From the NCBI GenBank assembly GCA_023079485.1, contig CM041104.1, positions 63,676-127,675 of the forward strand: a DNA stretch of 64,000 nt, in the 5' to 3' direction. The notes under the pieces are model-generated. The model saw only the letters and a program-made list of their open reading frames with translations. It ran no database searches and was not told the DNA's origin. The position numbers were made by a program, and so were the translations under genes. Within the stretch, counting starts at the first letter, position 1. The number at the start of each line of letters is the position of its first letter. Shown here piece after piece: positions 9,196 to 17,959 of this stretch. The stretch is from Archilochus colubris (lineage: Eukaryota; Chordata; Aves; Apodiformes; Trochilidae).

Positions 9196-12100
9196 TTAGG
9201 AATTCTCACCTAGTGTTAGATTCCCTTGTGGTACACATTGTACTTCTCCATCTTTCATCATCACCCACCAAGTGTGTCCAGGCCCTTGAGCGAAAGCAAC
9301 CCCACGAATGGGTTTGCCTTTGCCCGAAGCAGGATAAATCCAAACTGTTTTCCCTAGCAGATTCTTCTCATGCACCACAGGCACTTTGTCCCCATCTACT
9401 GTGTGTAGAAGATCTGACTGAGCAGGACCAGCTCGATTGATGGAACCCCTGGTATTAACTAACCAGGTAGCTTTTGCCAAGTGCTTGTCCCAGTTTTTGA
9501 AAGTTCCACCACCCCTTGCTTTTAAGGTAGTTTTTAACAGTCCATTGTACCTTTCAATTTTACCTGAGGCTGGTGCATGATAGGGGATATGGTATATCCA
9601 CTCAATACCATGTTCTTTGGCCCAGTTATTTATGAGACTATTTTTGAAATGAGTTCCATTATCTGACTCAATTCTTTCTGGTGTACCATGTCTCCACAAG
9701 ACTTGTTTCTCTAGGCCCAGGATAGTGTTCCGGGCTGTGGCATGAGGCACAGGATATGTTTCCAGCCATCCTGTACTTGCCTCCACCATTGTAAGCACAT
9801 AGCGCTTACCCTGGCGAGTTTGAGGCAGTGTGATGTAGTCGACTTGCCAGGCCTCCCCATACCTATATTTTGACCATCTCCCTTCATATCATAGAGGTTT
9901 CAACCTTTTAGCTTGCTTAATTGCAGCACATATGTCACAATCGTGGATAACCTGCTCAATAGAGTCCAAAGATAAATCCACCCCTCGGTCACGAGCCCAT
10001 CGATATGTTCCATCCCTGCCTTGATGACCTGAAGCATTGTGGGCCCATTTGGCCAAAAACAGTTCACCTTTATGGTCCCAGTCCAGATCTATTTGGAACA
10101 CTTGAGCAGCCTCATCTGCTCGTTGGTTGTTTCGATGTTCCTCAGTAGCTCGATATGAAGGTACGTGGGCATCTACGTGACGCACTTTTACATCAAGTTT
10201 CTCTAACCTAGTGGCAATGTCTTTCCAGAGTTCAGCAGCCCAGATAGGTTTATCTCTACGTTGCCAGTTGTTTTGCTTCCACTGCTTTAACCAACCCCAT
10301 AAGGCATTTGCTACCATCCATGAGTCAGTATAGAGATAAAGTCTCGGCCACTTTTCTTGTTCAGCAATGTCCAAAGCCAATTGGATGGCTTTTACCTCTG
10401 CAAATTGGCTTGATTCACCATCTCCTTCATCTGTTTTTGCAACTAGTCGTGTAGGATTCCATACGGCAGCTTTCCACCTTCGATGGCCTCCTACCAGACG
10501 ACAGGATCCATCAGTGAAAAGAGCATATTGTTTCTCACTCTCTGGTAGTTGGTCGTATGGTGGGGCTTCTTCAGCCCGTTTTACCACTTTCCCTGGTGGC
10601 ATTCCAAAGTGTTTGCCTTCTGGCCAATTTGTTATTGCTTCTACAATTCCTGGACGATTGAGTCTTCCTATCCTAGCTCTCTGTGAGAGTAAAGCAATCC
10701 ATTTACTCCAGGTAGCATCGGTAGCATGATGTGAAGATTCTCTACCTGTGTACATAAAACCCAGTACAGGTAATCGTGGCACTAGGAGGAGCTGTGCTTC
10801 AGTACCAATCACTTCTGAAGCAGCTCTAACTCCTTCGTATGTGGCCAATATCTCTTTTTCAGCAGCTGTGTAGTTGGCTTCGCAGCCTTTGTAGTTTCGA
10901 CCCCAAAATCCTAGAGGTCGGCCTTGAGTCTCTCCTGAAGCTTTTTGCCAGAGGCTCCATGAAGGACCATCACCTCCATCTCCGGTGTAAAGAATATTTT
11001 TGATGTCTGGCCCTGTTCGAATTGGTCCAAGGGCCATTGCCTGCACAATCTCCTGTTTAATACCCTCAAAAGCAGCTTGTTGTTCTGAGCCCCATTTAAA
11101 GTCTTTCTTCTTCCGAGTAACCTCATAGAGAGGTTTCACAATCTGATTATAAAAAGGAATATGCATTCTCCAGAAACCAACAGTTCCTAAAAAGGACTGT
11201 GTTTCCTTTTTGGTAGTTGGTGGGGCCATAGCTGTTATTTTATTAATCACGTCCATTGGGATGTGGCGACGTCCATCTTGCCACTTAACTCCCAGAAACT
11301 GTATCTCTTGTGCAGGTCCCTTAACCTTGCTCCTTTTAATAGCAAAACCAGCCTCTAGAAGGATTTCAATTATCTTCTTACCTTTCTCGTAGACTTCCTT
11401 TGCTGTGTCACCCCACACAATGATGTCATCGATGTACTGTAGATGTTCTGGAGCTCCACCCTTTTCCAAGGTATCATGGATCAGTCCATGGCAGATGGTA
11501 GGACTGTGTTTCCACCCCTGGGGCAGTCGATTCCAGGTGTACTGGACACCTCTCCAGGTGAAGGCAAACTGTGCTCTGCATTCTGGTGCTATAGGAATAG
11601 CAAAAAATGCATTAGCAATATCAATAGTAGCATACCACCTGGCTGCCTTTAACTCCAGCTCATACTGAAGTTCTAGTATGTCCGGCACAGCAGCACTTAG
11701 TGGTGGTATAACCTCATTCAGGGCACGATAGTCCACTGTCAGCCTCCACTCTCCATTAGGCTTTTTCACTGGCCATACAGGACTGTTGAAGGGTGAATGA
11801 GTCTTGCTGATCACTCCTTGGCTCTCTAATTGCCGGATCAGCTTGTGAATGGGGACCACAGCATCTCTGTTGACACGATATTGTCTACGGTGCACTACTG
11901 AAGTAGCAGTTGGCAGCCGCTGGTTTGTTCTCAGCAATCCCACTACAAAGGATTTATCTGAAAGGCCAAACAAAGTATGCAGCCATTCTGCATTCTCAGT
12001 CTTAATAGCTGCAGTACCAAAGGACCAGCGGCACCCTTTCGGGTCCTCGAAATCACCTCCCTTGAGGTAGTCTATGCCAAGGATGCATGGAGCATCTGGA

Positions 12101-12345
12101 CCAGTCACTATTGGGTGTTTATGCCACTTTATTCCAGTGAGGCTCACATCAGCCTTCACAATAGTCAGTTCTTTAGATCCCCCCATCACTCCAGAAATAG
12201 TGACGGAGTCTGTGCCTTTTTGATTCGATGGCATTAGGGTGCACTGTGCACCAGTGTCCACCAAGGCTTTATACTTTTGTGGCTCTAATGTGCCAGGCCA
12301 TCGAATCCACACAATCCAATAGATTCGGTTGTCCCTCTCCTCCAC
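9196..12345 (-). pseudogene. pol: ERV pol: protease, reverse transcriptase, RNase H, integrase; one internal stop
   Basis: Minus-strand frame of 1,050 codons with one internal stop (TGA at 9889-9891). Counting from 12345: aspartic protease LVDTGA at about 28-33 with the ILG motif at 88-90; reverse transcriptase with LPQG at 274-277 and catalytic YIDD at 304-307; RNase H with TDGS at 611-614, an AE pair at 649-650, TDS at 673-675 and a RADEAA region near 742-747; integrase zinc-binding pairs H769/H774 and C803/C806. After the TGA the same frame continues with the integrase core: first Asp in QVDYI, then Asp and Glu separated by 35 residues (SDNGTHF and KIERYN). All catalytic residues are visible. 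The stop separates the zinc finger from the core, so the integrase product would be truncated. The frame is continuous with gag through a TAG, so 12345 is the first GTG/Val after that stop and not a proven start. Confidence 0.93.
9889..9891 (-). other. in-frame TGA inside integrase
   Basis: The codon lies between CDIC-AAIKQAKRLKPL and the start of the integrase core, with no frame change on either side. It is the only disabling mutation seen in pol. Recoding as selenocysteine is not supported by any visible context. Confidence 0.9.
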
Positions 12346-12366
12346 CTGGCTGGAGGCAGGGCCCCT

Positions 12367-12369
12367 CTA
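12367..12369 (-). other. TAG between gag and pol in the same frame
   Basis: The stop is followed directly by AGG GGC CCT in the frame that leads to protease. Gag and pol are therefore collinear with one amber codon between them, the arrangement used for stop-codon readthrough in gammaretroviruses. Readthrough here is inferred from layout only. Confidence 0.8.
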
Positions 12370-14070
12370 AGCTTGAGCACATACAGCATTGTCAGTATGT
12401 GCATTACTGGAGCTTGCATCCCCAGTACTCACACCTGATGTGCAGGGATCTTGAGTCACCAGCATTTTTGGATTGGGTAACTCTACACTGGACACTTGAG
12501 CAGCCATCTTTTTAGAAGGACCTCCTTTTGCCTTTGGCTTACTTATCAACTCAATCACTCGGTCCTGTAGGGCAGCAATAGGTTTCTTGTCCCACTTTTT
12601 CATGTCCTCCCCACACTCACACAGGATTACCCATAGGGTTCCTCTTACTGATTTCTGTTTCTCTCGATTCTGTCTCATAGGAGGGCGTCTCCTCTTAATG
12701 GCTGCAATGCAGTGTCCTCCGTCTGTCTGAGGAGAAAGGGGTGAATGCCATTCCTCAGATGCTCTCTTGATAGCTGAGACCCAGGCCCGACAAGGGGCTA
12801 TGACAGCATCTTCACACTCTCGTACAGTTTTAATCACATCCCCCACAGTTGTATCTATCTCTGCAGGAACCCATAGCATTACTGATAGTGTATGATTAAA
12901 AGGTGGTGGTGCAGCATGCACAAACCTTTGCATCATAGGTTTAGGGCATGGTACATGATAGGGATCTTCAATGTCATCATTATTATAGATCACGTCTCGC
13001 ACAGCCAATTCTTCGAGATACCTGATAGCTTTTCCAAGTCTGTGTGCTTTGATCTGTGGGCAGTCTATCTCCTCTTTATAGGGATATCTCTCCTTTACAG
13101 CTGACAAGAGTCGTTTCCACAGGCTGGTAGTTCCAGCCTTTTCCCCAAATGCCCGATCAATACCTGCATCTTTGGCCAGGGATCCCAACTGCCTGGCTTC
13201 CTTCTGAGTTAATGTTATGGTAGCAGCCCCCTCATTCCAGCATCGGAGTAACCAAGAGAGAAGTGGTTCACCTGAAAAACGGCTGTAGTCTTTTCTCAGA
13301 GTACGCAAGTCTCTCATGGAATAGGGCTGAGCAGATTCTGAGTCTGAGTCCTCATCTGATTCTGCTTTAGGGAATGCTCTAGCTGGTCTAGGAGGAGAGG
13401 CATTATCCTCTACTTCCTCTATTTCCTCTATCACCTGGTCATCTCGTTCAGACTTGGAAGGGTTAAGGCTCGTTTCTGATTTCCATTGTTTTCCTTTTCT
13501 CCTAGTTACAGGGTCAACAAGTAACTGTGTGGGCTGAGGGGGAGAGGCTGTAGTATCTGCAGCAGTAGCAGCAGCAGGGCTTGCTTTCTGAGCAGCAGCA
13601 CTGTCTGTGGGAGTAGACACAGCAACTGGAGCTGTAGCCGATATGCTGGCAATGCTCGCCGGCCTTATCTGAGTTGTGCCCTTGCGTGAGGGGGGGCGAG
13701 AAGCGGCTGCAGAGGCAGGAGTGGGGGTGCTCTCTTTACGAGGTGTGCTCGTTCCCCTAGTTGTAATTGTCTTATTCCTCACCAACATATGATAGCACAT
13801 AAAAATATTCACAGACACCTGAACAACAATGCCTACAAGAATCAGGAGGTTCAAAACTATAACAATCATAATGCCATTTTGACTAGAATCCATTGAACTC
13901 AGCCCAAGAGTGGTGTATTTCCTCAAAAGCAGGCTGAAAATGTAACTACCAACAAAGTTCTTAATCCTTCTATGAAACACCACTACACCATGCACTATGA
14001 TATACATCAATATGGAGGACCATATTGCAACGATGGTTCTTAAGCATTTCTTACGGAAGAAAAACCACAT
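12367..14070 (-). CDS. gag: ERV gag, with hydrophobic N-terminal segments
   Basis: A 567-codon open frame. Residues about 12-32 and 66-92 are hydrophobic and could span membranes. Residues about 105-190 are rich in Ser, Thr, Pro and Ala; about 205-260 is acidic (EEIEEVED, ESDEDSDSES); about 265-440 is the capsid-like part, homologous to the gag fragment at 2713-3055. The C-terminal third is basic and lacks a CCHC zinc knuckle. The frame ends in TAG at 12367-12369 and continues in frame into pol. Two membrane-like segments ahead of a gag are unusual, and the first Met may not be the native start: the upstream side is CR1 sequence, so part of the 5' end may be missing. No disabling mutation is seen inside the frame. 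Confidence 0.85.
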   Translation of the reverse strand: MWFFFRKKCLRTIVAIWSSILMYIIVHGVVVFHRRIKNFVGSYIFSLLLRKYTTLGLSSMDSSQNGIMIVIVLNLLILVGIVVQVSVNIFMCYHMLVRNKTITTRGTSTPRKESTPTPASAAASRPPSRKGTTQIRPASIASISATAPVAVSTPTDSAAAQKASPAAATAADTTASPPQPTQLLVDPVTRRKGKQWKSETSLNPSKSERDDQVIEEIEEVEDNASPPRPARAFPKAESDEDSDSESAQPYSMRDLRTLRKDYSRFSGEPLLSWLLRCWNEGAATITLTQKEARQLGSLAKDAGIDRAFGEKAGTTSLWKRLLSAVKERYPYKEEIDCPQIKAHRLGKAIRYLEELAVRDVIYNNDDIEDPYHVPCPKPMMQRFVHAAPPPFNHTLSVMLWVPAEIDTTVGDVIKTVRECEDAVIAPCRAWVSAIKRASEEWHSPLSPQTDGGHCIAAIKRRRPPMRQNREKQKSVRGTLWVILCECGEDMKKWDKKPIAALQDRVIELISKPKAKGGPSKKMAAQVSSVELPNPKMLVTQDPCTSGVSTGDASSSNAHTDNAVCAQA

Positions 14071-14089
14071 ATTAACAGCAATTCCAGCT

Positions 14090-14600
14090 GCGAAAAGACA
14101 GATTGGGATCAGCCCCGTTCAGCACCACTCTCTGGGGGGTTCCAGCAGTTCCTACCTCAGCACAGATTGCTCCTGTCTGAGCTCTGGACTGACAGTTTTT
14201 CCAGGAGAATGCTATGGGAATGGTGTCCAAGGCTTTCCTGAAGTCCAGGCAGACTCCATCCACAGCCTTCCCCTGATGATAAAAGGAGCTCAGGTTGGTC
14301 AGACAGGACCTGCCCTTCCTCACCCCATGCTGGGTCTGATCCCGTGTCCCTCCTGGAGCTGCTGTGGGATTGTACCCAGGATGATCTGCCCAATAACCCT
14401 GACAGGCAGTGAGGTCTGGCTGACAGCCCTGGAGTTTCCTGGATCAGATGATCCCTGATGGCCCCCACGGTGTCCTCAATGATGCAGTTCCTGATGATTT
14501 CCCACTCTGGGACCTTTCTTCCCACACTGTTCCAAGAGGGAATGGATCTCCTGATCCGTTGCCTCCCACGGGAGATTCCTGATACAAAACTTCACCATGT
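14090..14600 (-). mobile_element. CR1-like LINE fragment flanking the ERV 5' side
   Basis: Minus-strand frames show RKGRSCLTNL, GKAVDGVCLDFRKALDTI, HSILLEKL and QRVVLNGAD, typical CR1 reverse-transcriptase peptides, spread over more than one frame with stops. It is in the same orientation as the ERV and sits where the 5' LTR should be. Confidence 0.75.
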
Positions 14601-14639
14601 TGGAGAGATCCTGAGGAGGGAAGAGCTTCAGTCCTCTGA

Positions 14640-15085
14640 AAACGAGAATGGAGCCCCAAAAATGAGCCCTACAGCCAAAAAAATAGCCCCAAAACAAAAC
14701 AAGCCCATATCCCCCCCCCAAAAAAGCTCAAAACACAGCAGTAAAAGCCCATGTCCAAAAACAGAGCCCAACACCCAACAGAAAGCCCAGTGCTGAACAA
14801 AAAGAGCCAAAACCCACAAAAACAGAGCTCAAATTCCAGCAATAAATCCATATAAAAAAAAGTCCATGTCCCAAAAAAAGAATGCATGGCATAAAAAAAA
14901 GAGCCCACGTCCCAAGAAAGAAAAAACACATCCTCCAAAAAAGAGTCCAACACCCCAAAAAATGTGCCCAATACCTGACAATAACTCAGCAATAGGAACT
15001 CAAGTCCCAGAAAAACAGCCCAAAGAGCCCAGAGCCATAAAAAAAAGCCCCAAACCAAAAAATGAAATAAAACCCACCCAGGAAG
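14640..15085. repeat. A-rich degenerate array
   Basis: Plus strand is a loose repetition of AAAA-AGCCCA-type units (for example AAAAAGAGCC, AAAAAAAGCCC, AAACAGAGCC) with stretches such as CCCCCCCCC at 14711. Both strands stay open for long distances because of this bias: Lys/Pro-rich on plus, Phe/Trp/Leu-rich on minus. This is a compositional effect; no gene is claimed. The right end passes directly into the 193-bp tandem repeat. Confidence 0.75.
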
Positions 15086-15600
15086 ATGACAAAATTGTTG
15101 CTCTCCAATCTCCACTGTTAGTCAATAAGGTTCCCAAAACTCTAAACGAGCAGGACTGGAAAAACCATGCAAAGAGTGACCACTGAAAAGTTTTGCTGGC
15201 CCTAACCCTCACATGGAACCCTACCCACACCACCACCAACAACCAGGCTACAGGTTTGCCTTTTACCAAAAACCTTGAATTTACCAGCCCTCGGCAGCCA
15301 CTCTCTACTGTTGCTCAATAGGGATCCAAAAACTCCAAACGAAAGGGACTGGCAAACAAATGCAAAGAGTGACCACTGAAAACTTTGGCTGGCCCTAACC
15401 CTCACATCGAACCCAACCCACAGCACCACCAGCTGTCAGGCAATGGCTTGGCGTTTTACCAAAAACCTCAAATATACCAGCCCTCGGCAGCAACTCTCCA
15501 CTCTTTCTGAATAGGGCTCCGGAAAGTCCGAATGAAAGGGACTGGCGAACAAATGCAAAAATTGACCACTGAAAACTTTGGCTGGCCCTTATCCTCCAAG
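15085..15600. repeat. 193-bp tandem repeat, first block
   Basis: The marker GTGACCACTGAAAA occurs at 15176 and 15369 and as TTGACCACTGAAAA at 15562, a spacing of 193 bases each time. Other shared runs are GCAGCCACTCTC and AGGGACTGGCAAACAAATGC. The block starts with a partial unit and is broken by other sequence near 15600. Confidence 0.85.
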
Positions 15601-16465
15601 GCATAGATGGGAGTATTGCTTTGGGTTTTTCCTTTATGTGGGTTGATGTCAACACGAGATAATTAGTGCCTCCGGGCTATCGTCTTCCACTGGCTTCGAC
15701 ACATTCCCAAGTCTTGTTTTCCAAAGGAGCAAGATTTGAAGAGAATAGATGGCAGGAACAATTTCCAGTCGACAAAGAAGCTGAGACGCATGATATTCCT
15801 ATGACCCTTTGGAACAATAAAGCAAGTAATGTGAAGACTATTTCGGGGTTCTCTTGTACATGGGGTGATGTTACAAGAAGAGTTAAGCAGTGTCTCTGAG
15901 CTAGAGGTTTTGTTTTGCATCTCAGCATTCCTAAGGCACGTTTTGCATAGCAGAAGATCTAAACTGCCAAGATGTCAGCAAGAGCTCCCACCTTAGAAAG
16001 CAGTGGTCAGGAATGCTATTCCCATATATGGCCGGCTCTATCCGTGCCACCTTTATTTATAGCTCAAAGGTCTTTTTGAGTTTTTTTTAGTCTCAGATTC
16101 ACTACATGTTTTCAAGATGTTATATTATGAAATAAGTTTAGGAAGACACATATAAAGAAAGCTGTGGCAAAATCCTCAAAGCCTATAGCTAAAGACCCTT
16201 GATGTGACTCTTCAGCAATTCCCTTTATGTCGGAAGATGTTACAAGCAGTTTGCATTGTCTCTGAGCTGCCGGCACCCTTTTGCTTCTAAACACTCCCAA
16301 GACATGCTATGCAAAAGCCAGCAGAGCTGGCTGAAACAGCTGCTATATCTGTAACCAGTGACAGGGAGCGTTTCTAATGCTCTAATAGTTCTCAGATTTT
16401 TCTTCTCAGCTTCACCCTGAATGCGTTCAAACATCAAGTTTCTTGAACTAAAAGTTGGAAGAGAT
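15600..16465. repeat. insert within the satellite, with its own repeat family
   Basis: Three places share a second motif set: about 15625 (CCTTTATGTGGGTTGATGT, CATTCCCAAGTCTTG), about 15850 (GGTGATGTTACAAG, AGCAGTGTCTCTGAGCTA) and about 16215 (CCTTTATGTCGGAAGATGTT, TTGTCTCTGAGCTGCCGGC, ACTCCCAAGAC). They are diverged, direct and unevenly spaced. No coding motif was recognised. Confidence 0.6.
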
Positions 16466-16748
16466 ATCACACAGCACCACCAGCAGTCGGGCTGTGGCTT
16501 ACTGTATATCACAAACCTCGACTCTACCAGCCCTCGGCGGCCACTCTCCACTGTTGCTCAATAGGGCTCACAAGAGTCCAAATGAATGGGACTGGCAAAC
16601 AAATGCAAAGAGTGACCACTGAAAACTTTGGCTGGCCCTTACCCTTACATCGAACCCTACCCAGAGCACCATCAGCAATCGGGCTACAGCTTTGCTTTAG
16701 TACCAAATACCTCAAATATTTGACCCCTCGGCAATTCCCCCACTGTAT
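16465..16748. repeat. 193-bp tandem repeat, second block
   Basis: The unit resumes with CACAGCACCACCAGCA-TCGGGCT, CCAGCCCTCGGCGGCCACTC, AGGGCTCACAAGAGTCCAAA and the marker GTGACCACTGAAAA at 16612. It ends at CCCACTGTATCT, where an LTR-like insert begins. Confidence 0.8.
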
Positions 16749-16749
16749 C

Positions 16750-17129
16750 TTTACACGGTTTCATGCAGGGGAATGGTCTGAAAGGTGGGGGTGTGTGGCG
16801 CTGCTGTATGCACAACCCCATGTTTTGATTGTCCAGAGTTACAAGGACACCCTGTCCTGGACGTTAGATTAGGAGAAGGCACAAAGTGAAAAACAAGTGG
16901 CTTTTACCACTGCACCAATAGGATTTGCTTTTGCTGCGTGTGGACGGCACCAGGTGACCTGTAGCAAGTAGTTTTGGAGTACGGTGGAGAGGGACGTGAC
17001 CACTGTAACAGTATATAAGCTGTTTTTGTACGTAATAAAAGCCCTTTTTTTCTGGAGACATCAACTATACCTCTGTGAGGACTCATCTTTGACTTCCGCG
17101 CCGAACCCCTAAGGTTGCCACCTCTCGCA
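16750..17129 (+). mobile_element. LTR-like insertion with TATA box and polyadenylation signal
   Basis: Between two satellite pieces lies about 380 bp with CCAATAGG (16915), a TATA box TATATAAGC (about 17013) and AATAAAAGCCC (about 17034) followed by a short U5-like tail ending CGCA. This order (CAAT, TATA, polyA signal about 20 bases on) is that of a compact retroviral LTR. Exact ends and target duplication could not be fixed by eye, so a solo LTR is the favoured but unproven reading. Confidence 0.55.
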
Positions 17130-17520
17130 TCAATTTCAAAATTCCATACAAATGGGCCTGGCTGTAAAGTGCAAAAAGTGACCACTGAAAACTTTTGCTG
17201 GCCCTAACCCTCACATGGAACCCTTCCTACAGCACTAGCAAGAATTGGGCTATGGGTTTTCTTTAGTACCAAAAACCTCAAATATTCATCCCCTCAGCCA
17301 CTCTCCCACTGTATCTCAATATGGCTCCAAAATTTTTCACAAACACACCTGGCAAAAAAAAAAAAATGCAAACAGTGACCACCTAAAACTGGCCAGCAGG
17401 CCCAATCCCTCCCACTGAGGCCTTTTCAAAGCACCACTAACAATCATGCTACGGGTTTTCTCTAGTACCAAAAACCTCAACCGTTCGACCACTCGGCCGC
17501 TCTCCACGTGCTCCCACCAG
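17130..17520. repeat. 193-197 bp tandem repeat, third block
   Basis: Marker at 17178 (GTGACCACTGAAAACTTTTG) and 17375 (GTGACCACCTAAAA), a spacing of 197. The last unit contains an A13 run and is the most diverged. Confidence 0.75.
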
Positions 17521-17959
17521 TGAGTCAGGTGCTGGGCAGTCCCAGTGTCTCCAGAGCAGGTTAGGGTGCCACCAGATGCATATTTACGTGGCAAAGTGAA
17601 TTTTGGGCTAAGTGATATTTCTGCCTTGGTTTCCAAGGAAGAAATTTGTTTGTTTTTTTGTTTGTTTTGAATGCTGGAGAACCAGCAGGGTAAAGATAAA
17701 AACGCTGCTTCTGACCCTATTCCACATAGTGAGATGAAAAACACGTGTTCAGCAATGTAATTTGCCTCTGGTTGCAGAAGAAAAATGTGAAGCTCTTAAT
17801 TTATCACTATTTTGTGCTCGTTTTCTTTTTTTACATTCATTAGCTCACTGGGTTTCTTTTATCTGTGAGCTGCCTCTTATAACTTTCAATACATTTAGCA
17901 TTTTTATAAATATGTAAATCTCATTCCATGGCCCTCCCCAATTTCCTCAAAGTTATCAT
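17521..17959. other. no feature recognised
   Basis: AT-rich sequence with a short T/G-rich tract (about 17645-17670). No gene or repeat family identified. Confidence 0.4.

Larger units (their letters stand above)
7969..14070 (-). mobile_element. ERV-L-like endogenous retrovirus, 5' LTR absent
   Basis: Reading on the minus strand, the order is gag (14070-12367), pol (12345-9196), about 400 non-coding bases, a polypurine tract and the 3' LTR (8782-7969). No env was found. Gag has no visible CCHC zinc knuckle, protease is in frame with pol, and pol ends soon after integrase. These features fit the class III (ERV-L-like) group, although an exact family assignment needs phylogeny. The 5' side ends against CR1 sequence near 14.07-14.1 kb with no LTR, so the provirus is 5'-truncated or rearranged. 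The long nearly open frame suggests a fairly recent insertion. Confidence 0.85.

Noticed and set aside
9889..9891. TGA in pol as a selenocysteine codon
   Set aside because: No such recoding is known in retroviral integrase and no supporting structure is visible; a simple inactivating substitution is more likely.
14669..15115. Minus-strand frame rich in Phe, Trp and Leu resembling a membrane protein
   Set aside because: It is the complement of the A-rich array; hydrophobicity follows from poly-T-like codons.
15085..17520. Regular repeats as a CRISPR-like array
   Set aside because: The period is 193 bases with whole units repeated, there are no short repeats with unique spacers, and the context is a vertebrate genome.
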